Below the pieces are notes generated by a model. That model did not search any database. It was given only the letters and a program-made list of their open reading frames with translations, and was not told where the DNA came from. Of a DNA stretch of 64,000 nucleotides, positions 55,392-64,000 are shown piece by piece; positions within the stretch are counted from its first letter, which is position 1, and every line of letters begins with the position of its first letter. Source of the stretch: Cycloclasticus pugetii PS-1 (lineage in GTDB: Bacteria; Pseudomonadota; Gammaproteobacteria; Methylococcales; Cycloclasticaceae); contig NZ_ARVU01000001.1 of NCBI RefSeq assembly GCF_000384415.1, positions 806,001 to 870,000 on the forward strand, in the 5' to 3' direction. A program made the position numbers and the translations under genes.

Positions 55392-56077
55392 GAACAATAA
55401 GCAGAACACTACAAGCCTGTTGTTTAGCACTTTTAGCCGTTCGTGTGGCAGCATCGGAATTTTCGGTAGATAAAGTGTATCACCCGTACGTCCAGCCTTT
55501 AGAAAGGGAGCTGGAATGGCGAATGTTATCAGGAGATGGGCAGCAACTTCACCGGCTTGGTATCGGTAAATCATTATCGGATAGCTTGTTCGTTGAGGGC
55601 TATCTTATTGCAGAAGATAACGATCGGCACTTTTCTTTAGAGGCCTTAGAGCTGGAAGTAAAATGGCAGTTAACTGAACAAGGTGAGTACGATGCTGACT
55701 GGGGTGTTTTATTTGAACTTGAGCATCAGCAGCACGATGATACTTGGGGCTTATCCAGTGGTCTTTTAATGGAAAAAGAGTGGGGTAAATGGGTGGGTGC
55801 CGCTAATTTTATTATTGAGTATGAGTGGGGGAATGAAATAAAGAATGAGCTTGAATCGTCGCTTGCTCTTCAGGCACGCTATCGGTATTCAGAAAAGTTA
55901 GAACCTGCCATTGAGTTTTATAGTAATGAAAATGGCCAGGCGGTAGGCCCTGTTGTAATGGGTGATATTCGCTTAGCCCATGCGAAAAAAATGCATTGGG
56001 AAGTGGGCTCCATATTTGGCTTAGGTTATAAAGGCCCTGATAGTACTTTGCGCGTATTGATAGAGTATGAGTATTAA
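55388..56077 (+). CDS. Putative outer-membrane beta-barrel protein of the iron operon
   Basis: 229 residues from a GTG at 55388 overlapping the FTR1 stop (GTGA); an upstream in-frame GTG would add five residues. A signal peptide (TLQACCLALLAVRVAAS) is followed by alternating strands rich in aromatic and charged residues (LEWRMLSGDGQQLHRLGIGKSL, GYLIAEDNDRHFSLEALELEVKWQL) and a terminal IEYEY, as in small porin-like proteins. I recognise no characterised homologue. Conserved position suggests a role in iron transit through the outer membrane. Confidence 0.72.
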   Translation: MRTISRTLQACCLALLAVRVAASEFSVDKVYHPYVQPLERELEWRMLSGDGQQLHRLGIGKSLSDSLFVEGYLIAEDNDRHFSLEALELEVKWQLTEQGEYDADWGVLFELEHQQHDDTWGLSSGLLMEKEWGKWVGAANFIIEYEWGNEIKNELESSLALQARYRYSEKLEPAIEFYSNENGQAVGPVVMGDIRLAHAKKMHWEVGSIFGLGYKGPDSTLRVLIEYEY

Positions 56078-56177
56078 TGCAGAGGGATTAAGGTTTTCTA
56101 CTTAACTGTAATTAGGGTTTCTTGATTGATTAAAGCGCCATGTAATGGTTGCTATGGGCACGTTATAAGAAAGTTGT

Positions 56178-58547
56178 TTAAGTTTCTTGATTATTAGTAA
56201 GGGTTTGCAGCAAGGTAAGAATGTCGCTTTTTAATGTAAGCAATGTCTGTATTTCATTACAAAAAATCTTGTGGAACTTTTGAGTATTATTTTTATCGTT
56301 TTCCCTCAATACAAGCTCAAGTTTTTTCGCTGCTGATTTTAATAAAGGTGTTCCACAATATGCTGCCGAACCGTGGATTTTATGGACTGCTTCTGCTGCA
56401 TCCACTATGTTGTTTTGCCCAATCAGCTCTGAAATGTCTTCGCTTTGTTTAGGGAGTTCAGATAAAAACTTCTCAAGCATAATTAACATAAAAGAATGGT
56501 CCGCATTCATGCTTTTTTTAGCTAAATGATAATCAAACGGTTGACTGTTAGAGGCTGAGTCGCCATTTGTAGTGGTTGATATAAAAGGCTGCGTATCAAA
56601 ATCATGTTCGCTAAGTAATTGCTCAATTAAGGCGAAAAAGTGTACTTGATCAATAGGTTTTATTAGGTACCCATCAAATGAACTGATGTGGTGTGCCTTC
56701 TCTTCACCTGAGGTAATGTGTGCAGTAATAGCAATGGCGGGTGTTTTATAGTTAGGGTTTTGTGGGTGGTTACGTATTTCAAAAAGTGCCTCATTGCCCA
56801 TTTTTAAAGGCATTCTTAAATCAAATAGCATCAGGTCATAGGGGTGCTTGAAGGCTAGTTCAATGGCTTGTTGGCCATCGTTAACACAGGTTACATTAGC
56901 GTGTTGTTTTTCTAATAAATGACTCAACAATAATCGATTAATTTCGTTGTCGTCTGCAACTAATATATTTAAAGAACTTAGGTCGGGCAGAGGGTGTTCA
57001 ATCGCTATGGGTTTATTAATAGCTTGGTAGCTATCTTTCACCTGTGTAAAGGGTAGACTAAAGGTGAAATTAGAGCCTTCGCCTAAGGTGCTTTCTACCT
57101 TAATGCTGCCGTGAAGTGCATTTAGCAGGCGTTTAGTAATTACTAAGCCAAGACCTGTTCCCTGGTCGCTAGTAGCGCCATCAAGTTGAGAGTATTCTTG
57201 AAAAAGCTGTTTGAGGTTATGTCCACTGATGCCGATACCGTGATCAATGATGCTAATATCAATAACATCCTGCTTGTAAGGGTTCATTTTTAAGCGAACG
57301 ATAACAGATGATTGGTGACTGAACTTGATAGCATTGCTAAGTAGGTTAATAAGTATTTGACCAAACTTGACGTGGTCTTGATTAATAACCACAGGGACAT
57401 TGGCATCGTGCTGATAATTAATGCTGACGTGATTTTCCTTTGCTTGGGCAGATAAAAGCAAGATGGCATCTTGTATTGCTTTTTTCAGTTCAAAATTTGT
57501 TTTATGAATAAGTACTTTGCCAGATTCAAGCTGGGTAAAATCTAATACTTCATTAATAATGGTTTGTAAATTTTTTGATGATAAATGAGACGCATTGACC
57601 AATTTCAGTTGCTCATCATCAAGAGGGGTTTGTTGAATGATTTCAAGAAAGCCGATAATGCCATTTAACGGAGTTCGTATTTCATGACTTATATGTGAAA
57701 TAAACCGTGATTTTGCATCCGCGGATTTGAGGATTTCTTCTTGGGCAGAAAAAAGCTTGTCGTTTTGAGACCTTAACTCTTGCGTCGCTTCAAGGACCCT
57801 CTGTTTCAGAATCCGTTGGTGATTATTAATTTGCTGAGCCATTTCATGAACACCGCTCTCGAGTGTGGCAATTTCATCTTTGCTACTGATATTTGGGGTG
57901 TTAGGTGGTGGAGTGTAGTTGCCTTTAGTAATGTTTTTTACATCACGTGTTAATTTTAGAATGGGGCGACTAATTGTTGCGCTGAAGTATTTTGCAATAA
58001 GAGCGATTACCAATAGTAAAAATAAGGTGATGTAGATTGTGTTAGATAAAATATTATATTGCCGTTGTTGAATAGCCTCATATGAAAGCGTGAGTGTGAC
58101 GTAACCAATGGTTTCATTTTTTTCAACCGGTGGGCCAACCAATAAGCTATCAAATTCATCCGTGTTTTCAATTGATTTAAGTGTGATTGGTTGAACAATT
58201 TCTTTTGATGGGTTGGATAGTAATGAGGGTGTTGCAATATCACTGTTTGCATAGGAAAGAGCCGTTCCCGCACTGTCTGTAATTTTAATAGAGAGGATAT
58301 CTGGCTCATTAACTACTGAACGGACAACTGCATCGAGCGCCGCTAAATTCCCAGAAAAGACACCATTAACACTGGATTTGGCTATTGAAAGACATAAGTT
58401 CTCATTCGTTTTATGCAATAAATCGTACATGTCATTTAAACGCGTTGAGGTTAGGTAGGTGGCTAATATAATGGCTACGATGGCTGCTGGCATAACGCCT
58501 AGGAGTAGCAGCTTATCTTGTAATTGAAACCTACTTATCAAACTCAT
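56178..58547 (-). CDS. Hybrid sensor histidine kinase with receiver and Hpt domains (BarA-like)
   Basis: 789 residues: helix at about 13-30, periplasmic part of about 130 residues, helix at about 165-185, HAMP (about 186-240), HisKA (SHISHEIRTPLNGIIGFL), HATPase (INLLSNAIKFSHQS, DHGIGISG, GTGLGLVITK), receiver (ADDNEINRLLL, LFDLRMPLKMG, about 520-640) and a C-terminal Hpt domain with the phospho-His in VHKIHGSAAYCG (about 690-785). No DNA-binding output, so it must signal to a regulator elsewhere. Overlaps the substrate-binding protein gene by 17 bp. Confidence 0.93.
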   Translation of the reverse strand: MSLISRFQLQDKLLLLGVMPAAIVAIILATYLTSTRLNDMYDLLHKTNENLCLSIAKSSVNGVFSGNLAALDAVVRSVVNEPDILSIKITDSAGTALSYANSDIATPSLLSNPSKEIVQPITLKSIENTDEFDSLLVGPPVEKNETIGYVTLTLSYEAIQQRQYNILSNTIYITLFLLLVIALIAKYFSATISRPILKLTRDVKNITKGNYTPPPNTPNISSKDEIATLESGVHEMAQQINNHQRILKQRVLEATQELRSQNDKLFSAQEEILKSADAKSRFISHISHEIRTPLNGIIGFLEIIQQTPLDDEQLKLVNASHLSSKNLQTIINEVLDFTQLESGKVLIHKTNFELKKAIQDAILLLSAQAKENHVSINYQHDANVPVVINQDHVKFGQILINLLSNAIKFSHQSSVIVRLKMNPYKQDVIDISIIDHGIGISGHNLKQLFQEYSQLDGATSDQGTGLGLVITKRLLNALHGSIKVESTLGEGSNFTFSLPFTQVKDSYQAINKPIAIEHPLPDLSSLNILVADDNEINRLLLSHLLEKQHANVTCVNDGQQAIELAFKHPYDLMLFDLRMPLKMGNEALFEIRNHPQNPNYKTPAIAITAHITSGEEKAHHISSFDGYLIKPIDQVHFFALIEQLLSEHDFDTQPFISTTTNGDSASNSQPFDYHLAKKSMNADHSFMLIMLEKFLSELPKQSEDISELIGQNNIVDAAEAVHKIHGSAAYCGTPLLKSAAKKLELVLRENDKNNTQKFHKIFCNEIQTLLTLKSDILTLLQTLTNNQET

Positions 58548-59487
58548 AGCTGATTAATTGCGCTTGTAATGCTTTATCGTTAGGGAAATGTAGGTTTAAA
58601 CTTTTTGCGACATTTCTATTGGAAATAACGCTGAAATATTTAGGGTAAACAATACTGTTTGCCAGAGGCTTCTTTGCTTCCTCTAGGGCGAAGATTGTTT
58701 CGGTTAGATGCTTAGCCAACTGCTCGAGGCTACTGACTGTTCCTGCAATAGCCCCGGCTCTTATAAAGCCTTTAGAGAAACCTATGATGGGTGTTCCATA
58801 ACGGTAACTGGTTAGTAGGATTTGTGAAAGAGACGTGGCGTTATAAATATCGGTATCGGCTATTGCGAGAATGATGTCCGAAGATTGTGAAACACGACCT
58901 ATTTGGGAATTTACATTTTTTGAATTACTAAGGTGTTCGTTAATGGTTAATTTTTTATCCGCGGCAATTTTCTTTAAGTGTGTTAGCTGATCTTTTGATT
59001 GATGAGTGACAATAACACCAATGTTTTTAAATAAAGGGCTAAGACGTTGTATTAAATTTAATTGTCTAGCTGGTGGCTGATCCAAGACAAAGAAAAAGTG
59101 ATTAGGCCGAAGCTCTCGGCATGACGGTAAGCATGGGATGTTCTTTTTAGCATGTGATAATGTTGTTAAGGCGTGAAATGTTGTGGTTTGTATATTCAAT
59201 TCCACGAGTTTTTTTATGGCTTTATTATCGAGATTAATCAGGATGTCGGGTGAGTCTTTTATTAGCGTTTCGGTGCTTAATGAGCTGGTCGGTATGTTTC
59301 GTAATTGTATGCTGGGGTCTTGAGATAGCTGGTTCGTAATAAGTGTTTTATAGCTGGTTTGATAATGGCTAGCGTTATCAGAAATGATAGCCAAATTTTG
59401 TGCAAGTAAGGGTATAGGTATCAGCAGTAAAGCCACTGCTAGATAGACACTATAAAATTTTCTGGGCTGATGGGTGTTAATCAGCAC
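58531..59487 (-). CDS. PF04392-like periplasmic ABC-type substrate-binding protein
   Basis: 318 residues with a signal peptide (VALLLIPIPLLAQ) and a two-lobed binding-protein fold; segments such as RLSPLFKNIGVIVTHQSKD and TSYRYGTPIIGFSKGFIRAGAI resemble the YtrP/TrpX-type family. GTG start with AAAGGA nine bases upstream. No permease or ATPase genes are nearby; being coupled to a hybrid kinase it may act as the periplasmic input domain for signalling rather than transport. Confidence 0.8.
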   Translation of the reverse strand: MLINTHQPRKFYSVYLAVALLLIPIPLLAQNLAIISDNASHYQTSYKTLITNQLSQDPSIQLRNIPTSSLSTETLIKDSPDILINLDNKAIKKLVELNIQTTTFHALTTLSHAKKNIPCLPSCRELRPNHFFFVLDQPPARQLNLIQRLSPLFKNIGVIVTHQSKDQLTHLKKIAADKKLTINEHLSNSKNVNSQIGRVSQSSDIILAIADTDIYNATSLSQILLTSYRYGTPIIGFSKGFIRAGAIAGTVSSLEQLAKHLTETIFALEEAKKPLANSIVYPKYFSVISNRNVAKSLNLHFPNDKALQAQLISYEFDK

Positions 59488-60012
59488 GCTATTTTATCCT
59501 TTGATGCATTTGGTTATTGGTGACTACGTATTGATGAAGAGGCTGCTTTTTATTGGATGCTAATGATGAGCTAAAACGGATTCCATTAGTTAGCTTTTTC
59601 GATAGTTTAAAGTACAGTCGAATATTAGCAATGGTTTGATACGTGGGGTTGCCTTTGGTGAGTAGTCTGTTCCTTTTTAGACGTTCTGCGAAAAATTGTT
59701 GCTTAACAACATAAGAGAATATGTTATGACTATGACTAAGTTTAATGCCGAAAGTTAGGCAGATAATTTTAGCTATCAAAAAAGCATTAAAAATTATAGT
59801 CATCATGTTATTAATAGCTTAGCTAAGGAGCATTGCTGTGTGAGGCTATTCAAAATTAGGTAGAAGAAGAGTAATCGAGGGAACATTGAAAATAGGTATT
59901 GATTCTCAACATAAGGAACATAAATAAAGCCGACCAGTAATAAGCTGGTTAGTAAATACCTAGAGTTTTTTGTGCAACATTCCATGTCTTAACTTGTATT
60001 ACTGTCGTCCTT
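59488..60012. other. Intergenic stretch between the TonB receptor and binding-protein genes
   Basis: About 525 bp, AT-rich. A minus-strand frame of 105 codons (59489-59806) ends one base before the binding-protein GTG, but it covers that gene's ribosome-binding site, has skewed composition and no recognisable domain, so I do not call it. No terminator or riboswitch is obvious. Confidence 0.5.
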
Positions 60013-62076
60013 TTAGTCATACCTATAGGTTAGTTCGACAAATGCTCGGTTATCGAGTTCAAATTCATTCAGGAAGTCTTTGTTTTTATCAAGAGCCAGT
60101 TGTAGGTTAAAGCTAAGGTCTATTTCTTGGCGTTGTGATAGGTTAAATGATTTTCCTGTATTAATATCTAAGCGCCTTAACGGACCTTGTGGGTTACCCG
60201 AGTCTAAATACTCCATGCTACTAGTGTAGTAGAAAGCAATGCTAGCCCATAAATTATTATCAAACGTATGGGAGACCAAAATATTAAAAACATCTTTTGG
60301 TACAGAGCTGCGAATATTTTCAATATCATTGTGAGTGATTCTCCCAACATTGGTATGGTTGTATGCATACCCTAGGTGAACTAAGTTATTTGCATCGGGT
60401 CGATAGTTCAGTTCAATTTCATAGCCGTTTATATTTGCATAATGCAGGTTGTCGACTGTTTGAACTTTGGTGCCAAGGTCAGCGGTAGCTATAGGGATGC
60501 CAAATAGTGACAGGGTCGCGTCAGTTGCTAGGCCCTTTACGTCAATCAGGTTGTCGTACTCATTTCTAAATAACTTAAGGTCTACGGTGAGTGCGTTATT
60601 AAAAAACAAACCATGGTAGCCTGCTTCGAGTGAGTCTACTGTTTCAGGGTCAAGCCCAGCTTTGGTTCGTAATAAAGGTTGATTCAATACCAGCCCCGGT
60701 ATGCTAATAGACTCTATTGACGCATCGGCATTTAAATTATTTTCAACTAAGACTGGAGCTCTAATGGAATGAGAGGCAGAAAACCTAATACTTTGTGAAG
60801 GCGTTAGCAGGTAGTTTACTGCCAACCGTGGTGACAGATCATCACCTGATAATTGAGAATGCTCCCAAAGTGCGCCCATGTTGATAATTAAATTATGTTC
60901 GGGGCGCCACTCAACATTACTAAAGATGCGCTGAATAGAATTATCAAGTTTCTGTGTAGAGTTTTGTAAAAGAGGTAAATAGACACGATCGATTCTACTG
61001 CCAAGGCCCCAAGAAACGCGAACTTGATCATTAAAATGAAATTGATGCTCAAATTCCATATCATATCGATCAAAGTACTCGGTGAAGTCGAGACGACTAA
61101 CGGAGCTCCCCATAAAGCCTAAACCTATATTGTTGGCATCAAAGAAAGTTGTAAATTTGTCTTTGTGTAGGTGTCTGGTATAGGAAGCTTGAGTAATAAA
61201 CAGTTGATCATCAGGTGTTGAATGTTCCCATTTAGCATGAATTGAATGCTGCGAGTCATCAGTGTTTCTAGGTGGGTCAAAAGGATCTAATAAAGTGCCA
61301 GGTGTATGTGTTTCCCTTAAGGTATTGATGATACCGAAATTCAATTGCAAGCTATCGAGATGAGTAATTTGGTAATCCAATCGCCCGGTCAGCGAGTCAT
61401 GACGGCTATCGTCATCATTATTGGCGTAGCCGTTATCATCAATGTGTGAAGCGGAGAGTCTAACGTCGATATCTCCAAAGGAATGGCTACCAGTTAGGAG
61501 CGTGCGTTGATAGCCCCTTTCACCGAGCGTGCTTTTAACTTGAAAATCATTTGTTTGCACCGCATGTGATGTGGTGATATTGATGACTGCTTGGAATGCA
61601 TTCGAACCAAAGGAGGAGCCGTTCGGACCACGGATAACTTCAATTCTTTCAATATCTTCCATCATGATAGGAAGATTTGACCAGTCAACACCACCAAAAA
61701 GGGGACTATAAACAGAGCGCCCATCAATTAATACTTGAACGCCTTGGGGGAATTCACCACTAAGCCCCTGATAAGCAACAACAGGTTCATTGCCACGAAA
61801 GTGAGCAACATGAAAGCCGGGTACTAATCTAAATAATTCGGGAATGGCTTTTGCCCCCGATAGTTTGATCAGTTGACGGTCAATGATGGTGATCGTTGCC
61901 GGTGCTTCGGTTTGTGGTTGTGCTAACCGAGTGGCAGATAAGACAATAGGAATCTCGGTATTAAAAAAAGATAAATCGTTTATCTCATTTGCAACGGCAA
62001 AAGGTGTGATGAAGGCAATATAAAAAGCGAATAAGAGATTTTTTCTAGCAAAAAGGGGGCTTTTAACTATCTTCAT
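60013..62076 (-). CDS. TonB-dependent outer-membrane receptor
   Basis: 687 residues with a signal peptide (LFAFYIAFITPFAVA), an N-terminal plug domain (about 35-155: VLSATRLAQPQTEAPATITI, GVQVLIDGRSVYSPLFGG, IERIEVIRGPNGSSFGSNAF) and a 22-strand barrel ending in an aromatic-rich AFVELTYRYD. The plug is of the CirA/vitamin B12-siderophore type, but the ligand is not predictable. Together with the downstream periplasmic binding protein and hybrid kinase it could form an uptake-plus-sensing set. Confidence 0.9.
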   Translation of the reverse strand: MKIVKSPLFARKNLLFAFYIAFITPFAVANEINDLSFFNTEIPIVLSATRLAQPQTEAPATITIIDRQLIKLSGAKAIPELFRLVPGFHVAHFRGNEPVVAYQGLSGEFPQGVQVLIDGRSVYSPLFGGVDWSNLPIMMEDIERIEVIRGPNGSSFGSNAFQAVINITTSHAVQTNDFQVKSTLGERGYQRTLLTGSHSFGDIDVRLSASHIDDNGYANNDDDSRHDSLTGRLDYQITHLDSLQLNFGIINTLRETHTPGTLLDPFDPPRNTDDSQHSIHAKWEHSTPDDQLFITQASYTRHLHKDKFTTFFDANNIGLGFMGSSVSRLDFTEYFDRYDMEFEHQFHFNDQVRVSWGLGSRIDRVYLPLLQNSTQKLDNSIQRIFSNVEWRPEHNLIINMGALWEHSQLSGDDLSPRLAVNYLLTPSQSIRFSASHSIRAPVLVENNLNADASIESISIPGLVLNQPLLRTKAGLDPETVDSLEAGYHGLFFNNALTVDLKLFRNEYDNLIDVKGLATDATLSLFGIPIATADLGTKVQTVDNLHYANINGYEIELNYRPDANNLVHLGYAYNHTNVGRITHNDIENIRSSVPKDVFNILVSHTFDNNLWASIAFYYTSSMEYLDSGNPQGPLRRLDINTGKSFNLSQRQEIDLSFNLQLALDKNKDFLNEFELDNRAFVELTYRYD

Positions 62077-62214
62077 TAGGCAACTATTTTTTTATGTAAT
62101 TTTTAAAAAAATTTTAGCATAAGTCGATGGCCTTAAGGACATAACTCAAAATTATTAGCTACGTCGTAAAGGTATGATAGTCTTCTGTGCCAATTTTTGT
62201 TTTAAAGAGAGTAA

Positions 62215-63102
62215 ATGACTTACCCAACCATTGAAGATTTTGTTGGAAACACGCCGCTCGTCAGGTTACAGCGGATGGACTCAACAACAAATACTATTTT
62301 GTTGAAGCTTGAGGGTAATAACCCAGCAGGCTCTGTTAAAGATAGGCCTGCCATTAACATGATTCAACAAGCGGAGTTACGTGGTGATATTAAGCCTGGA
62401 GACCGTTTGATTGAAGCGACTAGCGGAAACACAGGCATCGCTTTGGCAATGGCTGCGGCTATTAAAGGCTACAAAATGACACTCATCATGCCAGATAACA
62501 TGAGTGCAGAACGGCGTGCATCAATGAAGGCTTACGGGGCCGATATTGTTTTAACACCGGCCGCTGGCAGTATGGAGGCGGCGATCGATCTAGCAAGGCA
62601 GATGGAGCAGCAGGGCAAAGGCACGATTTTGGATCAATTTGCTAACCCAGATAACCCTTTATCGCACTATAACGGCACGGGACCTGAAATTTGGCGCGAC
62701 ACGTCAGGAGAGGTAACCCACTTTATTAGTTCAATGGGGACGACCGGAACGATTATGGGTACCTCAATGTACTTAAAAGAAAAAAATAATGATATTCAGG
62801 TGATTGGTGTTCAGCCGGAAGGTGATTCTAAAATTCCAGGAATCCGCCGTTGGCCTGAAGAGTATTTGCCAAAAATTTATGATCGTTCACGTGTTGACGA
62901 CATTCTTGAAGTTAATCAGCAGCAAGCCGAACAGACAATGCGAGCCTTAGCGCAGCGAGAAGGCATTTTTTGTGGTGTCTCGTCTGGTGGGGCCACTCAT
63001 GTTGCTTTAGAGCTTTCAAAGCGTTTAAGCCATGCAACAATTGTTGTTGTTATTTGTGACAGAGGTGACCGGTATATTTCGACAGGAGTTTTTCCGGATT
63101 AA
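62215..63102 (+). CDS. cysM: Cysteine synthase B (O-acetylserine sulfhydrylase)
   Basis: 295-residue PLP enzyme forming cysteine from O-acetylserine and sulfide or thiosulfate. PLP Lys is in NPAGSVKDRPA, the substrate loop is TSGNTGIALA, the phosphate-binding loop is SSMGTTGTIMG. The CysM-type PEGDSKIPGIRRWPEEYLP segment separates it from CysK. ATG preceded by AAAGAGAG. Followed after 62 bp by rlmD, a frequent gammaproteobacterial pairing. Confidence 0.95.
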   Translation: MTYPTIEDFVGNTPLVRLQRMDSTTNTILLKLEGNNPAGSVKDRPAINMIQQAELRGDIKPGDRLIEATSGNTGIALAMAAAIKGYKMTLIMPDNMSAERRASMKAYGADIVLTPAAGSMEAAIDLARQMEQQGKGTILDQFANPDNPLSHYNGTGPEIWRDTSGEVTHFISSMGTTGTIMGTSMYLKEKNNDIQVIGVQPEGDSKIPGIRRWPEEYLPKIYDRSRVDDILEVNQQQAEQTMRALAQREGIFCGVSSGGATHVALELSKRLSHATIVVVICDRGDRYISTGVFPD

Positions 63103-63164
63103 ATTTTGTTTAACGTTTAAAATGTAATGCTTATTTAACATAGAAAGATGGTTTTAAAAGCAAC

Positions 63165-64000
63165 ATGGCTAGACGTAGGAATAGAAGAAAGAACTTACCG
63201 CCTGAAACGGCAACAGCAACAATAGAATCGTTAGCCCACGATGGTCGCGGTGTGGCACATGTAGATGATAAGGCGGTTTTTATCGCAGGTGCGCTACCAG
63301 GCGAAGACGTTGTTTTTGAATACAGTAAAAAGAAAAAAGATTTTGCCGAAGGCCGTGTTACTGAGGTGTTAAAAGCATCTGACGACCGTGTTGAGCCGGG
63401 CTGCCAGCATTACAGTATTTGTGGTGGCTGTAGTTTTCAGCACATTGATCCTGAGAAACAAATTCTTGCCAAGCAAGGCATTTTGCTCGATCAGTTTAAA
63501 AGCATAGCTAAACTCGAAGATGTTGAGTTATGGCCTGCGTTAACAGGGCCTTTTTGGGGTTATCGTCACCGGGCGCGTTTAGGCGTGAAAGATGTCGTAA
63601 AAAAAGGCCGAGTGCTGGTAGGGTTTAGAGAAAAAGCCAGCCCTTTTTTGGCTGAAATTGAAAAATGTGAGGTGTTACATCCCTCAGTTGGGCAACGCCT
63701 AATGGATTTGTCATCGTTGATTGGCAACTTATCGATTAAAGATAAAATTCCGCAGATCGAAGTGTCTATTTGCGATAGCCGAACAGCATTAGTTTTTAGA
63801 ATTCTCGAGTCGTTAAGTGAAGAGGATATAGCGGTATTAAAACGTTTTGAAGTGTCTGCTGATGTAGATATTTATACCCAATCCAAAGGCCCAGATACCA
63901 TTATCCCATTAAGCGGTGAAAAAGCACCGCTCAGTTACCAATTGCCGAATAATGTAAGTTTGTTCTTTGGCCCTAGCGACTTTGTTCAAGTTAATGTTGA
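63165..64000 (+). CDS. rlmD: 23S rRNA (uracil-5-)-methyltransferase RlmD, 5' part (truncated by window end)
   Basis: The frame starts at the ATG at 63165 (MARRRNRRKNLPPETATATI) and stays open to the last base, about 278 residues. It has an N-terminal TRAM domain (IESLAHDGRGVAH...FEYSKKKKDFAEGRV), the [4Fe-4S] cysteines CQHYSICGGCSFQH plus a later Cys in EKCEVLHPS, and the beginning of the RumA-type SAM domain. Family role: m5U1939 methylation of 23S rRNA. The catalytic region lies outside the window. Confidence 0.93.
   Translation, partial: MARRRNRRKNLPPETATATIESLAHDGRGVAHVDDKAVFIAGALPGEDVVFEYSKKKKDFAEGRVTEVLKASDDRVEPGCQHYSICGGCSFQHIDPEKQILAKQGILLDQFKSIAKLEDVELWPALTGPFWGYRHRARLGVKDVVKKGRVLVGFREKASPFLAEIEKCEVLHPSVGQRLMDLSSLIGNLSIKDKIPQIEVSICDSRTALVFRILESLSEEDIAVLKRFEVSADVDIYTQSKGPDTIIPLSGEKAPLSYQLPNNVSLFFGPSDFVQVNV

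Noticed and set aside
59489..59806. 105-codon minus-strand frame upstream of the substrate-binding protein gene
   Set aside because: It runs through the ribosome-binding site of the next gene and has no recognisable features; too weak to call.

Overview
The window is a stretch of gammaproteobacterial chromosome with moderate to low GC (roughly 40-45% by eye). The housekeeping order thrS-infC-rpmI-rplT-pheS-pheT-ihfA-merR-like-tRNA-Pro at the left end and cysM-rlmD at the right end is typical of Gammaproteobacteria. The mixture of marine-type genes (Mrp-like antiporter, cyanase, quinol-type Nas nitrate reductase, NAD-linked hydrogenase) would fit a marine Thiotrichales/Cycloclasticus- or Methylophaga-like bacterium, but that genus-level guess is inference only.

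Layout. 1-6157: translation and IHF block ending in a tRNA-Pro(GGG). 6158-9488: a small ketone-body/PHB-type module (D-3-hydroxybutyrate dehydrogenase, a wrecked acetoacetate decarboxylase pseudogene, a patatin-like lipase) between gene-poor DNA. 9489-20390: a complete group 3d (HoxFUYH) NAD-coupled NiFe hydrogenase with its full maturation set, as two divergent operons (hypFCDE to the left, hoxFUYHW-hypAB to the right). 20519-32328: ion homeostasis, with a P-type cation ATPase and MgtC-like membrane protein on the minus strand, diverging from a ten-gene Mrp-like cation/proton antiporter with a split MrpA and three antiporter-like subunits.

32329-48383: a nitrogen-scavenging island. cynS-FNT channel-kinase/phosphatase 1 converges on narK-kinase/phosphatase 2-nnrU, followed by divergently transcribed nirB-nirD-phzF-nasA-dmsBC. 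Three sigma-54 promoters (one before cynS, two back to back between narK and nirB) and two pairs of NtrC-like enhancer boxes spaced 31-32 bp are readable directly in the DNA. They tie cyanate, nitrite and nitrate use into one nitrogen-limitation regulon. Two paralogous PP2C phosphatase-Ser/Thr kinase-TM fusion proteins each sit directly behind a nitrogen transporter gene. The nitrate reductase lacks the usual C-terminal ferredoxin-like domain and is instead followed by a fused DmsB-DmsC quinol-oxidising anchor.

48649-51499: thermostable-hemolysin-family protein, AMP-dependent ligase and heme-oxygenase-like diiron oxidase, an uncharacterised biosynthetic trio. 51651-56077: TPR protein, two-component system, EfeO-like cupredoxin, FTR1 iron permease and a putative outer-membrane protein, probably an iron-uptake operon. 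56178-62076: TonB-dependent receptor, PF04392-type periplasmic binding protein and BarA-like hybrid kinase on the minus strand. 62215-64000: cysM and the 5' part of rlmD.
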